A stretch of 64,000 bases of DNA from Stappia sp. WLB 29 (GTDB lineage Bacteria > Pseudomonadota > Alphaproteobacteria > Rhizobiales > Stappiaceae): positions 186,001 through 250,000 of the forward strand of contig NZ_JALBGD010000002.1 of the NCBI RefSeq assembly GCF_023507705.1. Direction: 5' to 3'. The position numbers were made by a program, and so were the translations under genes. Positions 46,065 through 57,235 of this stretch are shown here, in pieces; position 1 is the first letter of the stretch, and each line of letters starts with the position of its first letter. The notes beneath the pieces were generated by a model, which worked only from the letters and a program-made list of their open reading frames with translations, ran no database searches and was not told where the DNA came from.

Positions 46065-47543
46065 TCAACCGGCTGCCGGCACGCCGTAGATCACCTGGAC
46101 CGCCCCCTTGGCATGGACACCGATATGCAGGTGATCCGGGCCGAACTGGATGCTGTTTACGCCAACCGCGTCGACACGTCCCTCGATCTGCAGATCATCG
46201 TCGATCCGCTTGTTGATCTCGTCGTTCAGCTTCTCGATCAGGGCGGCATGGTCCTTGCCGAAGGGCACTTCCACGAGCCGCTCGGTCAGCTTTATCACCG
46301 GGCGGCTGCCGACAAGGAGCACGCCTGCCTGCACTGCGGCATTGTCTGTGGCGGCGGTGAAGCCGAGGTTCTCGAAGGTGACCACGCGCTTTGCCATGTC
46401 GACCACGGGCTTGGCCGTGAGATAGACACGCCCCCGGCTGTCGAACCAGCTTCCGGTGTCCACCTTGATGTCGAAGCCGATCGCGAGGGCATCCTTGGCG
46501 GCATAGACCTCGATGTTCGAGACGCCAAGCTGCTGCGGCTCAAGTCCGGCTTCCCTGGCGAGCCGCGCCCCCATGTCGCTCTGTTCGAGCAGCTTTCGGA
46601 TCTCCTCATAGGAGATGCGCACCGGTACGGCCATGTTGAAGCCTCGATCGACACCGTCCATGCCGTGAAGCGGCGGCAGCGGCGCCAAGCTGGTTTCCGC
46701 GCCATGGCTTCCCACCGTGGTGCTCAGGCTGGCACGCAGGGCAAGGCTCGTGGTCATCATGTTGTTGGCGAAGCGAAAACCGCCAAAATGCACGCTTTCC
46801 GGCTTGACCACCGCCGTGACCGCAGGATCGGCGTTGACCGTCAGCGGGCGATGCAGCTTGATCCAGGCCTTCTCGACCTCGGTGCGGATATCCGCTGCGG
46901 CCAGCGCCTCGGCAATCTTCGGTTGGAGATCGGCGAGCGCTTCCCTGACCTTCGGCTCGACCTTGGAGCCGATCGTGATCTTGATGCCGAGCAGGTCGAT
47001 ATAGGGGCGCTTGCACCACCGGAAATCCGTCGAAACCTGTGCGGACGGCTTCCAGTTTGCCGAAATGCCCGGCTTGATCAGCGCCGTGACTTCCGCGCAG
47101 CCACGGCCCGTTTCGCGGATGTTCTTCCCGATGTCGCCCCGACCGCGAACCGTCGCTTCGAAGTTGATCGGCATGCTGGCCCGGATGCTGTCTCCGGCCG
47201 CCGTCAGGCTGAACTTGCCAGCCTTCCACACCCGGCCGCTGATCGAGCAGCCGATGCTGACCTTGATGAAGCCGATCTTTTTCTTGAAGCAGCCGCCGCG
47301 CGACTCGTTGATCGTGTGCAGCGTGTCGGGGATCCTGGCGTTCAGCTCCTTCTCCAGCGCGGCGAGATTGACGGTCAGCGGCACGCTGACCGACGACATC
47401 ATCTCGTCGGCCTTGAACTTGGTCGAGACCGCAGGCGGCGCGATCGTGTAGGCGTCGGTGAACATGCTCGTGGAGGCCACGGCCGCAGCACCGGCTCCCA
47501 GAGTGGCGAGAGATGCCACGGTGATGATGGTCTTCCTGGTCAT
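46065..47543 (-). CDS. DUF4403-like exported protein
   Basis: A 492-residue protein with a signal-peptide-like N-terminus (MTRKTIITVASLATLGAGAAAVAS) and a body resembling DUF4403, a family related to tubular lipid-binding (TULIP) proteins: SVPLTVNLAALEKELNARIPDTL at the start, a pair of Cys-containing strands (RGGCFKKKIGFIKVSIGCSISG), and a symmetric second half with VPVRISYEEIRKLLEQ. The assignment rests on recalled pattern, not a search. GGAGGAGACC precedes the ATG at 47543. It is divergent from two genes of unknown function, and its promoter lies in the 211-base gap that contains a 15-base palindrome. Confidence 0.72.
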   Translation of the reverse strand: MTRKTIITVASLATLGAGAAAVASTSMFTDAYTIAPPAVSTKFKADEMMSSVSVPLTVNLAALEKELNARIPDTLHTINESRGGCFKKKIGFIKVSIGCSISGRVWKAGKFSLTAAGDSIRASMPINFEATVRGRGDIGKNIRETGRGCAEVTALIKPGISANWKPSAQVSTDFRWCKRPYIDLLGIKITIGSKVEPKVREALADLQPKIAEALAAADIRTEVEKAWIKLHRPLTVNADPAVTAVVKPESVHFGGFRFANNMMTTSLALRASLSTTVGSHGAETSLAPLPPLHGMDGVDRGFNMAVPVRISYEEIRKLLEQSDMGARLAREAGLEPQQLGVSNIEVYAAKDALAIGFDIKVDTGSWFDSRGRVYLTAKPVVDMAKRVVTFENLGFTAATDNAAVQAGVLLVGSRPVIKLTERLVEVPFGKDHAALIEKLNDEINKRIDDDLQIEGRVDAVGVNSIQFGPDHLHIGVHAKGAVQVIYGVPAAG

Positions 47544-47709
47544 GTCGGTCTCCTCCAGCTTCGATGCGAATGCGTCAGGCATTCGCGGGGTCTTCGGAAC
47601 GGCGGCCATCCGCCGTTGATCTGACCAGACCTCATCTAGCTGTCGGTGGGAGAACAGAATTCCCGGAGTGTTGCCGGGTCTCAGGATTTGACCTAGAGTT
47701 CGGTTTCAA

Positions 47710-47724
47710 TCCCAAATTTTGGGA
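47710..47724. promoter_or_regulatory. Palindrome TCCCAAA-T-TTTGGGA
   Basis: A perfect 7+1+7 inverted repeat in the gap between the DUF4403-like gene and the unknown gene at 47755, about 30 bases before the latter's start. It could be an operator for both divergent genes. Confidence 0.55.
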
Positions 47725-47754
47725 ATGACCGACGACCACCTGAGGGGGCATCCG

Positions 47755-48375
47755 GTGACGCTGTCGCGTGAACTTACGGTATTGCGCGCGATCCGGCTGG
47801 CTCGCGCCACACTCATGCGCCGGCTCGTCGAGCACGCCATGGCACATCTTGCCGAGACCGGCAAGGAATCGGCCGCGCCCTCGCTCTCTCCTGAAGAACT
47901 CCGGCAGCTGAAGTCGGAAGGCGTCGTTCAGATCGCGGAGATCTTCTTCCTCTTCGAAGAGACCGGCATGAGCGATCCCGCCCTGCTGCGCAGCCGGCTC
48001 GAGATGCACAATGAAGCTTTGGGGGCCAAGCTCGCCCAGATGCGCGAGGACAATTTGGCCCATACGCCGGAGGGCCTGTCGCGGGACCGGCTTGCCAGTG
48101 GCATCCTCGATGATGGCAAGATCCAGATGCTGGTCGACGAAGCCGAATGGGGAGAGCTGCGCTTCGATCAGTCCAGCCTGTCGTCGCTGCTGATCGAACT
48201 GATGGCTCCCGAGAGCTGCCGGACACTGGTTATTCTTCTGGCAAAGTTCGGCTTCCTGAAGCGGATCGGCACCAACAACGTTCGGATCAGGTCTTTGGGG
48301 AAGCTGGAGCAGCTCTACCGGGAGCACCTCGCCCAGATCGCCGATGCCATCGGGCACGTGGAGCAGGCCGCATGA
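47755..48375 (+). CDS. Conserved-looking protein of unknown function
   Basis: I do not recognise this protein. It is 206 residues from a GTG at 47755, chosen because GAGGGGG lies eight bases upstream; an ATG at 47725 has no ribosome site and abuts the palindrome. The sequence is helical and charged (TVLRAIRLARATLMRRLVEHAMAHLAETG; LLRSRLEMHNEALGAKLAQMRED) with no signal peptide. The C-terminal third, ESCRTLVILLAKFGFLKRIGTNNVRIRSLGKLEQLYREHLA, could be a winged-helix DNA-binding fold, which would fit an autoregulator at the upstream palindrome; this is weak inference. Its stop overlaps the next gene by ATGA. Confidence 0.65.
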   Translation: MTLSRELTVLRAIRLARATLMRRLVEHAMAHLAETGKESAAPSLSPEELRQLKSEGVVQIAEIFFLFEETGMSDPALLRSRLEMHNEALGAKLAQMREDNLAHTPEGLSRDRLASGILDDGKIQMLVDEAEWGELRFDQSSLSSLLIELMAPESCRTLVILLAKFGFLKRIGTNNVRIRSLGKLEQLYREHLAQIADAIGHVEQAA

Positions 48376-48998
48376 GAAAAACCGTCTTCTGCGTAGTTGC
48401 GACGCTGTTCCTGACCGCCTTCACAACCGCTGAAGCACAGGAGAGCGCCGCCGATTTTGCCGCTGGCATGGTCGCCCGCCTCGGGCAGGAAAACCACGCT
48501 GCATGCGTTCGCAGCCTGGCCGACGAGAAGCAAAAGGTCGACGTTGTCGTCGGCGCGCTGGGGTTCCGCTCTGCGACACTCAATCTCGCGCTGGAGGGAA
48601 AGCGGCTGGTCTGCGAGGCCAGGCGCCTTTCCGAAGAGGCTGGGCGACTGGAAGCGGAGCGCGGCCGGTTGCTGGCCGAAGCCGACCGTCTCGACGCCGA
48701 ATGGGAGCTGGCTGTGCGGGCCAATCCCGGCGCGTTCACCGACTACAAGGGGCGAGACAGAAGCCAGATGTTGCTCCGCAGGGATGCCGGCATCATTCAA
48801 GGCACGATCGATCGACTGGCATCCGTTGCATCGGATCTCAATGACGAAGCCATACGGCTGATCAGGTTGTCACTCAGCGATTACGAGCAGTTGTCGAAGC
48901 CCCACCAGGACCAGCTTGCCGCTTCACTCGACGCCCAGACGCAGTACGAATTGCTCGAGCGCTTGCTGGGCCTGAAACTTCCCGTCAAGGCGGCGTAA
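48372..48998 (+). CDS. Exported coiled-coil protein of unknown function
   Basis: A 208-residue protein with a clear signal peptide (MRKTVFCVVATLFLTAFTTAEAQ) followed by predominantly helical sequence. A coiled-coil stretch (about 75-125, LEGKRLVCEARRLSEEAGRLEAERGRLLAEADRLDAEW) is preceded by two Cys residues (HAACVRSL; VCEARRL). I recognise no family. The ATG overlaps the stop codon of the preceding gene (ATGA), so the two are translationally coupled and probably work together. It may act in the periplasm with the divergent DUF4403-like protein; this is inference from position. Confidence 0.7.
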   Translation: MRKTVFCVVATLFLTAFTTAEAQESAADFAAGMVARLGQENHAACVRSLADEKQKVDVVVGALGFRSATLNLALEGKRLVCEARRLSEEAGRLEAERGRLLAEADRLDAEWELAVRANPGAFTDYKGRDRSQMLLRRDAGIIQGTIDRLASVASDLNDEAIRLIRLSLSDYEQLSKPHQDQLAASLDAQTQYELLERLLGLKLPVKAA

Positions 48999-49112
48999 CT
49001 GCGCATTGGGCAGATTCCCATGCCAAGGACGAGAGCCGGCCGTGCCCGGTTCTCGTCGCGGGTCTCTGTCAGGCGATTGCAGTCTTAGGACATGCTGACG
49101 AGGGGGCTCCCC

Positions 49113-49823
49113 CTACCTCTCCAGCCCGCCCGTCAGCGTCATCGCCTGGCGGCGGAGGTAGTGCATCAGGTCGTCGGCGCGGGAGCGGGCGAGGGCGACG
49201 TCCCCGGAGGCGATGGCCTGCATCAGTTCCATGTGGTGCCAGGCGGCGGAGTTGAGGTCGCTCTCGCCGAAATAGCGGAACCAGAACCGCCGCGAATGGG
49301 TCTGCAGCGGCGCCACCACCCGGGCGGCGAAGGGATTGCACGCGGCCACCGCGACGATCTCGTCGAAGGTCTTGTCCTCGCGCAGGAAGGCGTCGACATC
49401 GCCGGCGGCGGCAGCGTCCCGCATGGCGCGGGCGCACGCGCCCAGCCGGTCGCGCTCGTCGCGGCTGGCCAGATGCGCGGCCGAGCCGGTCAGCAGGATC
49501 TCCAGCGCGTGGCGGGTTTCCAGCACCCGGGCGAAGTCGGCCGGGTTGATGTCGGCAACCAGGATGCCGAGGCGCGGGCGGATGGTCACCAGCCCCTCCC
49601 AGGCGAGGCGCTGGATCGCCTCGCGGATCGGCGTGCGGCCCATGTCCAGCAGCGCCGCGATGCGGCTTTCCGTCATCGCCGTGCCCGGCGCCAGCCGCAG
49701 GGTGACGATCTGCTCCTCCAGCGCGCGATAGGCGCGGGCCGCCCGGCTTTCCTCGCCATCCTGGCTGGCGGAGCCGAACTCGGCAGGTCCGGCGCGTTCG
49801 CCTCCGGCGGGGCTGGCGGTCAT
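49113..49823 (-). CDS. hypR: GntR-family regulator of hydroxyproline catabolism (HypR-like)
   Basis: A 236-residue FCD-type GntR regulator. The winged helix-turn-helix (about 30-100) has LAPGTAMTESRIAALLDMGRTPIREAIQRLAWEGLVTIRPRLG, and the FCD domain shows the ETRHALEILL, FDEIVAVAA and AWHHMELMQAIASGD segments with metal-binding His residues. It is divergent from the deaminase gene of a hydroxyproline operon, and two copies of TTGATATATCAG lie in the shared gap, each about 25 bases before one of the two start codons. A third copy precedes the distant hypH gene. The obvious ligand is hydroxyproline or a pathway intermediate. The name follows Sinorhizobium. Confidence 0.85.
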   Translation of the reverse strand: MTASPAGGERAGPAEFGSASQDGEESRAARAYRALEEQIVTLRLAPGTAMTESRIAALLDMGRTPIREAIQRLAWEGLVTIRPRLGILVADINPADFARVLETRHALEILLTGSAAHLASRDERDRLGACARAMRDAAAAGDVDAFLREDKTFDEIVAVAACNPFAARVVAPLQTHSRRFWFRYFGESDLNSAAWHHMELMQAIASGDVALARSRADDLMHYLRRQAMTLTGGLER

Positions 49824-49847
49824 GACATCTCCTCTCGCTTCTCTCTC

Positions 49848-49859
49848 TTGATATATCAG
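49848..49859. promoter_or_regulatory. Putative HypR operator, hypR side
   Basis: TTGATATATCAG, 25 bases upstream of the hypR start codon; identical to the copies at 49903 and 38021. Confidence 0.72.
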
Positions 49860-49902
49860 TCGTTGACAGAAGGGAAGCCGCGTGGGACTGTGCGTTCGAC
49901 AA

Positions 49903-49914
49903 TTGATATATCAG
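49903..49914. promoter_or_regulatory. Putative HypR operator, deaminase side
   Basis: TTGATATATCAG, 24 bases upstream of the deaminase start codon and 55 bases from the other copy in this gap. Confidence 0.72.
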
Positions 49915-49937
49915 ATGGCGGCAAGGGAGTTTCTATC

Positions 49938-50834
49938 ATGTGGCGCGGTGTGTTTCCGGCGGTAACGACCAAGTTCACCAGCGACGACCGGCTGGACATG
50001 GCCGAGATGGAGCGCTGCTTCGCGCTCCAGGTCGAGGCGGGCGTCGACGGGCTGATCGTCTGCGGCTCGCTCGGCGAGGCGATGGCGCTCGAGGGCGAAG
50101 AGAAGCTCGAGATCCTCAAGCTGGCCAAGTCGTCCGTCGCAGGCAGCCGCCCCGTCCTGATGACCGTGTGCGAAAGCTCCACCCGCCGCGCGGTTTCCGC
50201 CGCGCAGGCCGCGGCAAAGGCCGGCGCCGACGGCCTGATGGTGTTGCCGGGCGTGCCCTATCGCTCGGCCCCGCACGAAACGCTGGCGCATCTCTTCGCG
50301 GTCGTCCGCGGGTCCGGCCTGCCGTCGATGATCTACAACAACCCGGTCGCCTACGGCGTCGACGTGACGCTGGAGATGTTCGATGAGCTGGCCGCCGAGC
50401 CGCTGGTCGTGGCGATGAAGGAGTCCACCGACGACATCCGCCGCGTCAGCGAGGTGATCTCGCGCTTCGGCGATCGCTTCGACGTCTTCACCGGCGTCGA
50501 CAACCTGGCGCTGGAAAGCCTCGTCATGGGCGCCACCGGCTGGGTCGCCGGTCTCGTCGTCGCCTTCCCGAAGGAGACGGTGGCGATCTGGAAGCTGGCG
50601 CAGGCCGGCCGCATCGAGGAGGCGCGGGCGATCTACCGCTGGTTCCGCCCCTTGCTCGATCTCGATGTCTCGACCAATCTGGTGCAGAACATCAAGCGCG
50701 CCGAAGTGCATGCCATCGGCTCCAACGACCGCTGCCGCGCACCGCGCATGGCCCTGTCCGGCGCGGAAGCAGAGCGGGTCGACGGCATCATCCGCGCAGC
50801 GCTGGAAACGCGGCCGCAGCTGCCGGCGCTCTGA
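49938..50834 (+). CDS. hypD: 1-pyrroline-4-hydroxy-2-carboxylate deaminase (DapA family)
   Basis: A 298-residue (beta/alpha)8-barrel enzyme of the dihydrodipicolinate synthase/N-acetylneuraminate lyase family. The Schiff-base lysine is Lys 161 (VVAMKESTDD) and the catalytic Tyr 133 is in MIYNNPVAYG. In hydroxyproline clusters this enzyme deaminates and dehydrates 1-pyrroline-4-hydroxy-2-carboxylate to alpha-ketoglutarate semialdehyde. That role rather than lysine synthesis is indicated by the following genes: an FAD dehydrogenase and a hydroxyproline epimerase. It starts 24 bases after an operator copy. Confidence 0.9.
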   Translation: MWRGVFPAVTTKFTSDDRLDMAEMERCFALQVEAGVDGLIVCGSLGEAMALEGEEKLEILKLAKSSVAGSRPVLMTVCESSTRRAVSAAQAAAKAGADGLMVLPGVPYRSAPHETLAHLFAVVRGSGLPSMIYNNPVAYGVDVTLEMFDELAAEPLVVAMKESTDDIRRVSEVISRFGDRFDVFTGVDNLALESLVMGATGWVAGLVVAFPKETVAIWKLAQAGRIEEARAIYRWFRPLLDLDVSTNLVQNIKRAEVHAIGSNDRCRAPRMALSGAEAERVDGIIRAALETRPQLPAL

Positions 50835-50891
50835 GGCGGGAGCGGCGCCGGCCGGGTACGGTGACAGGCTTTATTGGGGCGTGAAGGACGG

Positions 50892-52136
50892 ATGGACGAC
50901 AGGTCCGAAGTGACCATCATCGGGGCCGGCATCATCGGCCTCGCCACGGCGGCGGCGCTGCTCGCGCGCGGCCATGCGGTGACGGTGATCGACCGGGGCG
51001 AGCCGGGCAGCGGCACCTCGCGGGGCAATGCCGCCGGCATCGCCTGGACGGATGTCGCCCCGCTCGCCTCGCCCGGCATCTGGCGCAAGGCGCCGGGCTG
51101 GCTGCTCGACCCGCTCGGGCCGCTGACCGTCCGCCCGTCCTATGCCCTCTCCATTCTGCCTTGGATGCTGCGCTTCGTGCAGGCCTCGCGGCCGGCCGCC
51201 TGGCGCCGGTCGATCTCGGCCATCGCCGCGCTCAATGCTGCCGCGCTGCCCGCGTGGGAGCGGCTGTGGCAGGACAGCGGCACGCTACACCGCGTGAAGC
51301 GTGAGGGCTGTCTCGACGTCTTCGACAAGCCGGCCGAGATCGCGCGGGCGCGCGCCGGCTGGCAGCTGCAGCGCGACCACGGCATCGAGGTGCGCGAGCT
51401 GGGCGGTCCCGAGCTGCGCGACATGGAGCCCGATCTCGGCCCCACGGTCGCCGGCGGCGCCTTCCTTCCCGGCTGGGTGCAGGTCGACGACCCGCACGGG
51501 CTGTGTCTCGATCTCGCCGCCCATGTGCGGGCCCGCGGCGGCATCATAGAGCGGGGCGAGGTGGTGGCGCTGGCGCGCGGCAGCGAGGGCATCATGCTGC
51601 GCATGCGCGAGGGGCCGGTGCGCCGCGCGCCGCATGTGGTGCTCGCCTGCGGGGCGTGGTCGCGCCGGCTTGCCGCCGGCATCGGCGAGGACGTGCCGCT
51701 CGACACCGAGCGCGGCTACAACATCACGGTGCCCGAGCCCGGCGTTTCCTTCCGCCGCTTCATCATGCTCCCCGGCTACGGCTTCGTGCTGTCGCCGCTG
51801 GCCAAGGGCCTGCGCATCGGCGGGGCGGTGGAGTTCGGCGGGCTTGCGGCCGCGCCCGACTGGCGGCGGGTCGACGCGTTGGTCGCGCGCGCCGGCAAGG
51901 TGGTGCCGAACCTCAAGGCCGAGACCGGCGAGCGCTGGATGGGCTTTCGTCCCTCGCTGCCCGACAGCCTGCCGGTGATCTCGCCGAGCCGCCGCGTCCC
52001 CGGCCTGATCCACGCCTTCGGCCATGCCCACCACGGATTGACGCAGGCGGCGGCGACGGGCGAACTCGTCGCCGCCCTCGTTGCCGGCGAGCGGCCGGCC
52101 ATCGACCTTGCCCCTTATGCGGTCGACCGGTTCTGA
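50892..52136 (+). CDS. hypO: FAD-dependent D-hydroxyproline dehydrogenase/oxidase
   Basis: A 414-residue flavoenzyme of the DAO/DadA family. The N-terminal FAD dinucleotide loop VTIIGAGIIGLATAAALLARGHAVTVID and the C-terminal GLIHAFGHAHHGLTQAAATGELVAALV are clear. In the pathway it oxidises cis-4-hydroxy-D-proline to 1-pyrroline-4-hydroxy-2-carboxylate. As a single-chain DadA-like enzyme it resembles the rhizobial type rather than multi-subunit forms. The ATG at 50892 follows GAAGGACGG; the gene lies 57 bases after the deaminase and 30 before the epimerase. Confidence 0.88.
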   Translation: MDDRSEVTIIGAGIIGLATAAALLARGHAVTVIDRGEPGSGTSRGNAAGIAWTDVAPLASPGIWRKAPGWLLDPLGPLTVRPSYALSILPWMLRFVQASRPAAWRRSISAIAALNAAALPAWERLWQDSGTLHRVKREGCLDVFDKPAEIARARAGWQLQRDHGIEVRELGGPELRDMEPDLGPTVAGGAFLPGWVQVDDPHGLCLDLAAHVRARGGIIERGEVVALARGSEGIMLRMREGPVRRAPHVVLACGAWSRRLAAGIGEDVPLDTERGYNITVPEPGVSFRRFIMLPGYGFVLSPLAKGLRIGGAVEFGGLAAAPDWRRVDALVARAGKVVPNLKAETGERWMGFRPSLPDSLPVISPSRRVPGLIHAFGHAHHGLTQAAATGELVAALVAGERPAIDLAPYAVDRF

Positions 52137-52166
52137 CAGTCTGGGTTCTTTCTCAAGGAGGCAGCC

Positions 52167-53198
52167 GTGGCGCGGCATACGTTCTTCTGCATCGACGGAC
52201 ATACCTGCGGCAATCCGGTGCGGCTCGTCGCGGGCGGGGGACCCAACCTTGCCGGCGACAGCATGCTGGCGCGGCGGGCGGACTTCCTTGAGCGCTACGA
52301 CTGGATCCGCACCGGCCTGATGTTCGAGCCGCGCGGCCACGACATGATGTCCGGCTCGATCCTCTATCCGCCGACGCGCGCGGATTGCGATATCGGCGTG
52401 CTCTATATCGAGACCTCCGGTTGCCTGCCGATGTGCGGCCACGGCACCATCGGCACCGTGACGATGGCGATCGAGGAGGGGCTCCTGGTGCCGCGCACGC
52501 CCGGTCAGGCGCGGCTGGAAACGCCCGCCGGTCTGGTGCTTGCCGATTACGAGATGGAGGGCGAGCACGTCACCTCCGTGCGGCTGACCAACGTGCCCTC
52601 CTTCCTTGCCGCGCAGGATCTTGAGATCGACTGCCCGGAGCTCGGCCGGCTGACCTTCGACGTCGCCTATGGCGGCAATTTCTACGCGATCATCGAGCCC
52701 CAGGAGAATTTCGCAGGCGTCGGCGCCATCGACGTCGACCGGCTAGTGGCGATCAGCCCGGCGCTTCGGGTTGCGCTCAACGAGGCGTACGAGATGGTGC
52801 ATCCGGAGGACGGGCGCATCCGCGGCATCACCCATATCCAGTGGACGGGCCCGGCGACCCAGCCGGGGGCGGACGCGCGCAACGCCGTCTTCTACGGCGA
52901 CAAGGCCATCGACCGCAGCCCCTGCGGCACCGGCACCTCGGCCCGCCTCGCCCAGTTGCATGCGCGCGGCCGGCTGAAGGTCGGCGACCGTTTCGTGCAC
53001 GAGAGCGTCATCGGCTCGCTGTTCGTCGGCGGGGTGAAGTCCGAGACCACCGTCGGCGGCCGGCCGGCCATCATCCCCACCATCGAGGGCTGGGCGGTGA
53101 AGACCGGCACCTCCACCATCACGCTGGACGAGCGCGACCCCTACATGACGGGCTTCTCCGTCACCGGCACGGGGGTGAAGCTCTATCCGCGCCCATGA
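52167..53198 (+). CDS. hypRE: 4-hydroxyproline 2-epimerase
   Basis: A 343-residue member of the proline racemase family. Both catalytic cysteines are present, Cys 90 (LPMCGHGTIG) and Cys 253 (RSPCGTGTS), which identifies an epimerase/racemase rather than a dehydratase (those have Thr at the second position). In this operon it converts trans-4-hydroxy-L-proline to cis-4-hydroxy-D-proline, the first step. The sequence does not strictly exclude proline racemase, but the flanking deaminase and D-hydroxyproline dehydrogenase decide. AAGGAGGCAGCC lies just before the ATG. Confidence 0.93.
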   Translation: MARHTFFCIDGHTCGNPVRLVAGGGPNLAGDSMLARRADFLERYDWIRTGLMFEPRGHDMMSGSILYPPTRADCDIGVLYIETSGCLPMCGHGTIGTVTMAIEEGLLVPRTPGQARLETPAGLVLADYEMEGEHVTSVRLTNVPSFLAAQDLEIDCPELGRLTFDVAYGGNFYAIIEPQENFAGVGAIDVDRLVAISPALRVALNEAYEMVHPEDGRIRGITHIQWTGPATQPGADARNAVFYGDKAIDRSPCGTGTSARLAQLHARGRLKVGDRFVHESVIGSLFVGGVKSETTVGGRPAIIPTIEGWAVKTGTSTITLDERDPYMTGFSVTGTGVKLYPRP

Positions 53199-53271
53199 AC
53201 TGAAGCGGGTGCACAGGCGGGCGCGAAGCCTGTAGGAAGGGAGCGAACCAACTCGGGATCCGATTCGCTTC

Positions 53272-54384
53272 ATGGACTGGTCGCCCCAGCAGCGGCACGC
53301 GCTCGACGAGACGGCGCGCTGGCTGAAATCGAAAGACAAGCAGGTCTTCCGCCTGTTCGGCTTCGCCGGCACGGGCAAGACGACGCTCGCCCGCCATCTG
53401 GCGGAGGGCATCAATGGCGATGTCGCCTTCGGCGCCTTCACCGGCAAGGCGGCCCATGTGCTGCGCCAGAAGGGCTGCGTCGACGCCACCACCATCCATG
53501 CGATGATCTACCGGCCGCGCGGGCGCAAGGACGAGACCGAGGACGACGAGGAAAGCCTCAGCTTCTCGATCAACCGCGACAGCATCGCCTCCAAGGCCAA
53601 GCTGATCGTCATCGACGAATGCTCGATGGTCGACGAGGATCTCGGCCGCGATCTCCTGTCCTTCGGCACGCCGGTGCTGGTGCTCGGCGATCCGGCGCAG
53701 CTGCCGCCGGTCAAGGGCGGCGGCTTCTTCACCGAGGCGGAGCCCGACGTGATGCTGTCGGAGGTGCACCGCCAGGCGCGCGACAACCCGATCGTCCACA
53801 TGTCGATGCTGATCCGCGAGGGCGGCGAGTTGGAGGCAGGCCGCTACGGCGACAGCCGCATCATCTCGCGCCGCGAGATCGACGCCGCCTCGATCCTCGC
53901 CAGCGACCAGGTGCTGGTCGGGACCAACCGCACACGGCGGCTCTACAACGGCCGCATCCGCGAGCTGAAGGGCTATACGACGCAGATGCCGGCGGTCGGC
54001 GACAAGCTGGTGTGCCTGCGCAACGACAAGGCCAAGGGCCTGCTCAACGGCGGGCTGTGGACCGTCGAGCGGCTGCGCCCGTCCAAGGGCAACACGCTGC
54101 GCTTCGACGTGCGCCCGGAGGACGAGGCCGCCGGCAAGGGCCGGGTGCAGGTCAAGGTGCTGCCGGGCCTGTTCGAGGAGGGCGCGGACCAGATTCCCTA
54201 CGCCCTCAAGCGCCGCTCCGACGAGTTCGACTACGGCTACGCACTCACGGTCCACAAGGCGCAGGGCTCGCAGTGGGACGATGTCGTCCTGTTCGACGAG
54301 AGCTGGGCCTTCCGCGAATATCGCGACCGCTGGCTCTACACGGCCGTCACCCGCGCCGCGCAGCGCATCACCGTGGTGCGCTGA
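53272..54384 (+). CDS. RecD-like ATP-dependent DNA helicase (stand-alone)
   Basis: A 370-residue superfamily 1B helicase. Motifs: Walker A FAGTGKTTLAR, FTGKAAHVLR, motif II VIDECSMVD, GDPAQLPPV, VLSEVHRQARDN and the C-terminal UvrD-like YALTVHKAQGSQWDDVVLFDES and YTAVTRAAQRITVV. It resembles phage Dda and short RecD2-like enzymes found alone in alphaproteobacteria, with no RecB or RecC partner visible. Probably acts in repair or replication fork processing. The ATG lies 73 bases after the epimerase gene; it is unlikely to be part of the same function. Confidence 0.9.
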   Translation: MDWSPQQRHALDETARWLKSKDKQVFRLFGFAGTGKTTLARHLAEGINGDVAFGAFTGKAAHVLRQKGCVDATTIHAMIYRPRGRKDETEDDEESLSFSINRDSIASKAKLIVIDECSMVDEDLGRDLLSFGTPVLVLGDPAQLPPVKGGGFFTEAEPDVMLSEVHRQARDNPIVHMSMLIREGGELEAGRYGDSRIISRREIDAASILASDQVLVGTNRTRRLYNGRIRELKGYTTQMPAVGDKLVCLRNDKAKGLLNGGLWTVERLRPSKGNTLRFDVRPEDEAAGKGRVQVKVLPGLFEEGADQIPYALKRRSDEFDYGYALTVHKAQGSQWDDVVLFDESWAFREYRDRWLYTAVTRAAQRITVVR

Positions 54385-54539
54385 GCCCGAGTCCCGGTCC
54401 GGCCTCGCCTACGCGGTTTTCCACTTCCGGCCGTCCGCCTTCGCGTCCCGCACTGGCGCGGCGCGCGCAGCGCGCGTAAGGTTCGCGGCCCGCCGACCGG
54501 CCTTCCGCCCGGCGGCCCGATTTGTCGACAGGCCCCGAA

Positions 54540-56990
<2,451 letters not shown>

Positions 56991-57051
56991 TCGGGGAAGG
57001 GCGGTGCAAAAAGGCGCCGAGGCGTGAGGGCAGTCGTTCCGCTCCTCGGTT

Positions 57052-57202
57052 GTCATGCCTGCGTCAGGCAGGCATCCAGTATCCGCCGGGGCACGTGGCG
57101 ACGCTCCGGTGAAGCTCTCCCATCTTGGCCGCGTCGAGGCGCCAACCGCACGACCTGGGGTTACTGGTTCCCGGTCTCCGGCTTCGCCGGAACCGGGACG
57201 AC
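57052..57202. repeat. MITE-like intergenic repeat with imperfect terminal inverted repeats
   Basis: The left end GTCATGCCTG...GGCATCCAGTA and the reverse complement of the right end, GTCGTCCCGG...GGGAACCAGTA, share the pattern GTC-T-CC-G then CCAGTA. Each end is itself a hairpin (GCCTG/CAGGC; TTCCGGCGAAGCCGGA). This is the layout of short dispersed palindromic repeats of alphaproteobacterial genomes. Only one copy is visible in the window. Confidence 0.5.
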
Positions 57203-57235
57203 AGCGGAGCGGGCTGTGGGGCCGGCGCGTTGCCC

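Noticed and set aside
49092-49937. Long upstream extension of the deaminase frame
   Set aside because: The frame is open through the antisense of the regulator gene, but the family N-terminus MWRGVFPAVTT and the operator position fix the start at 49938.
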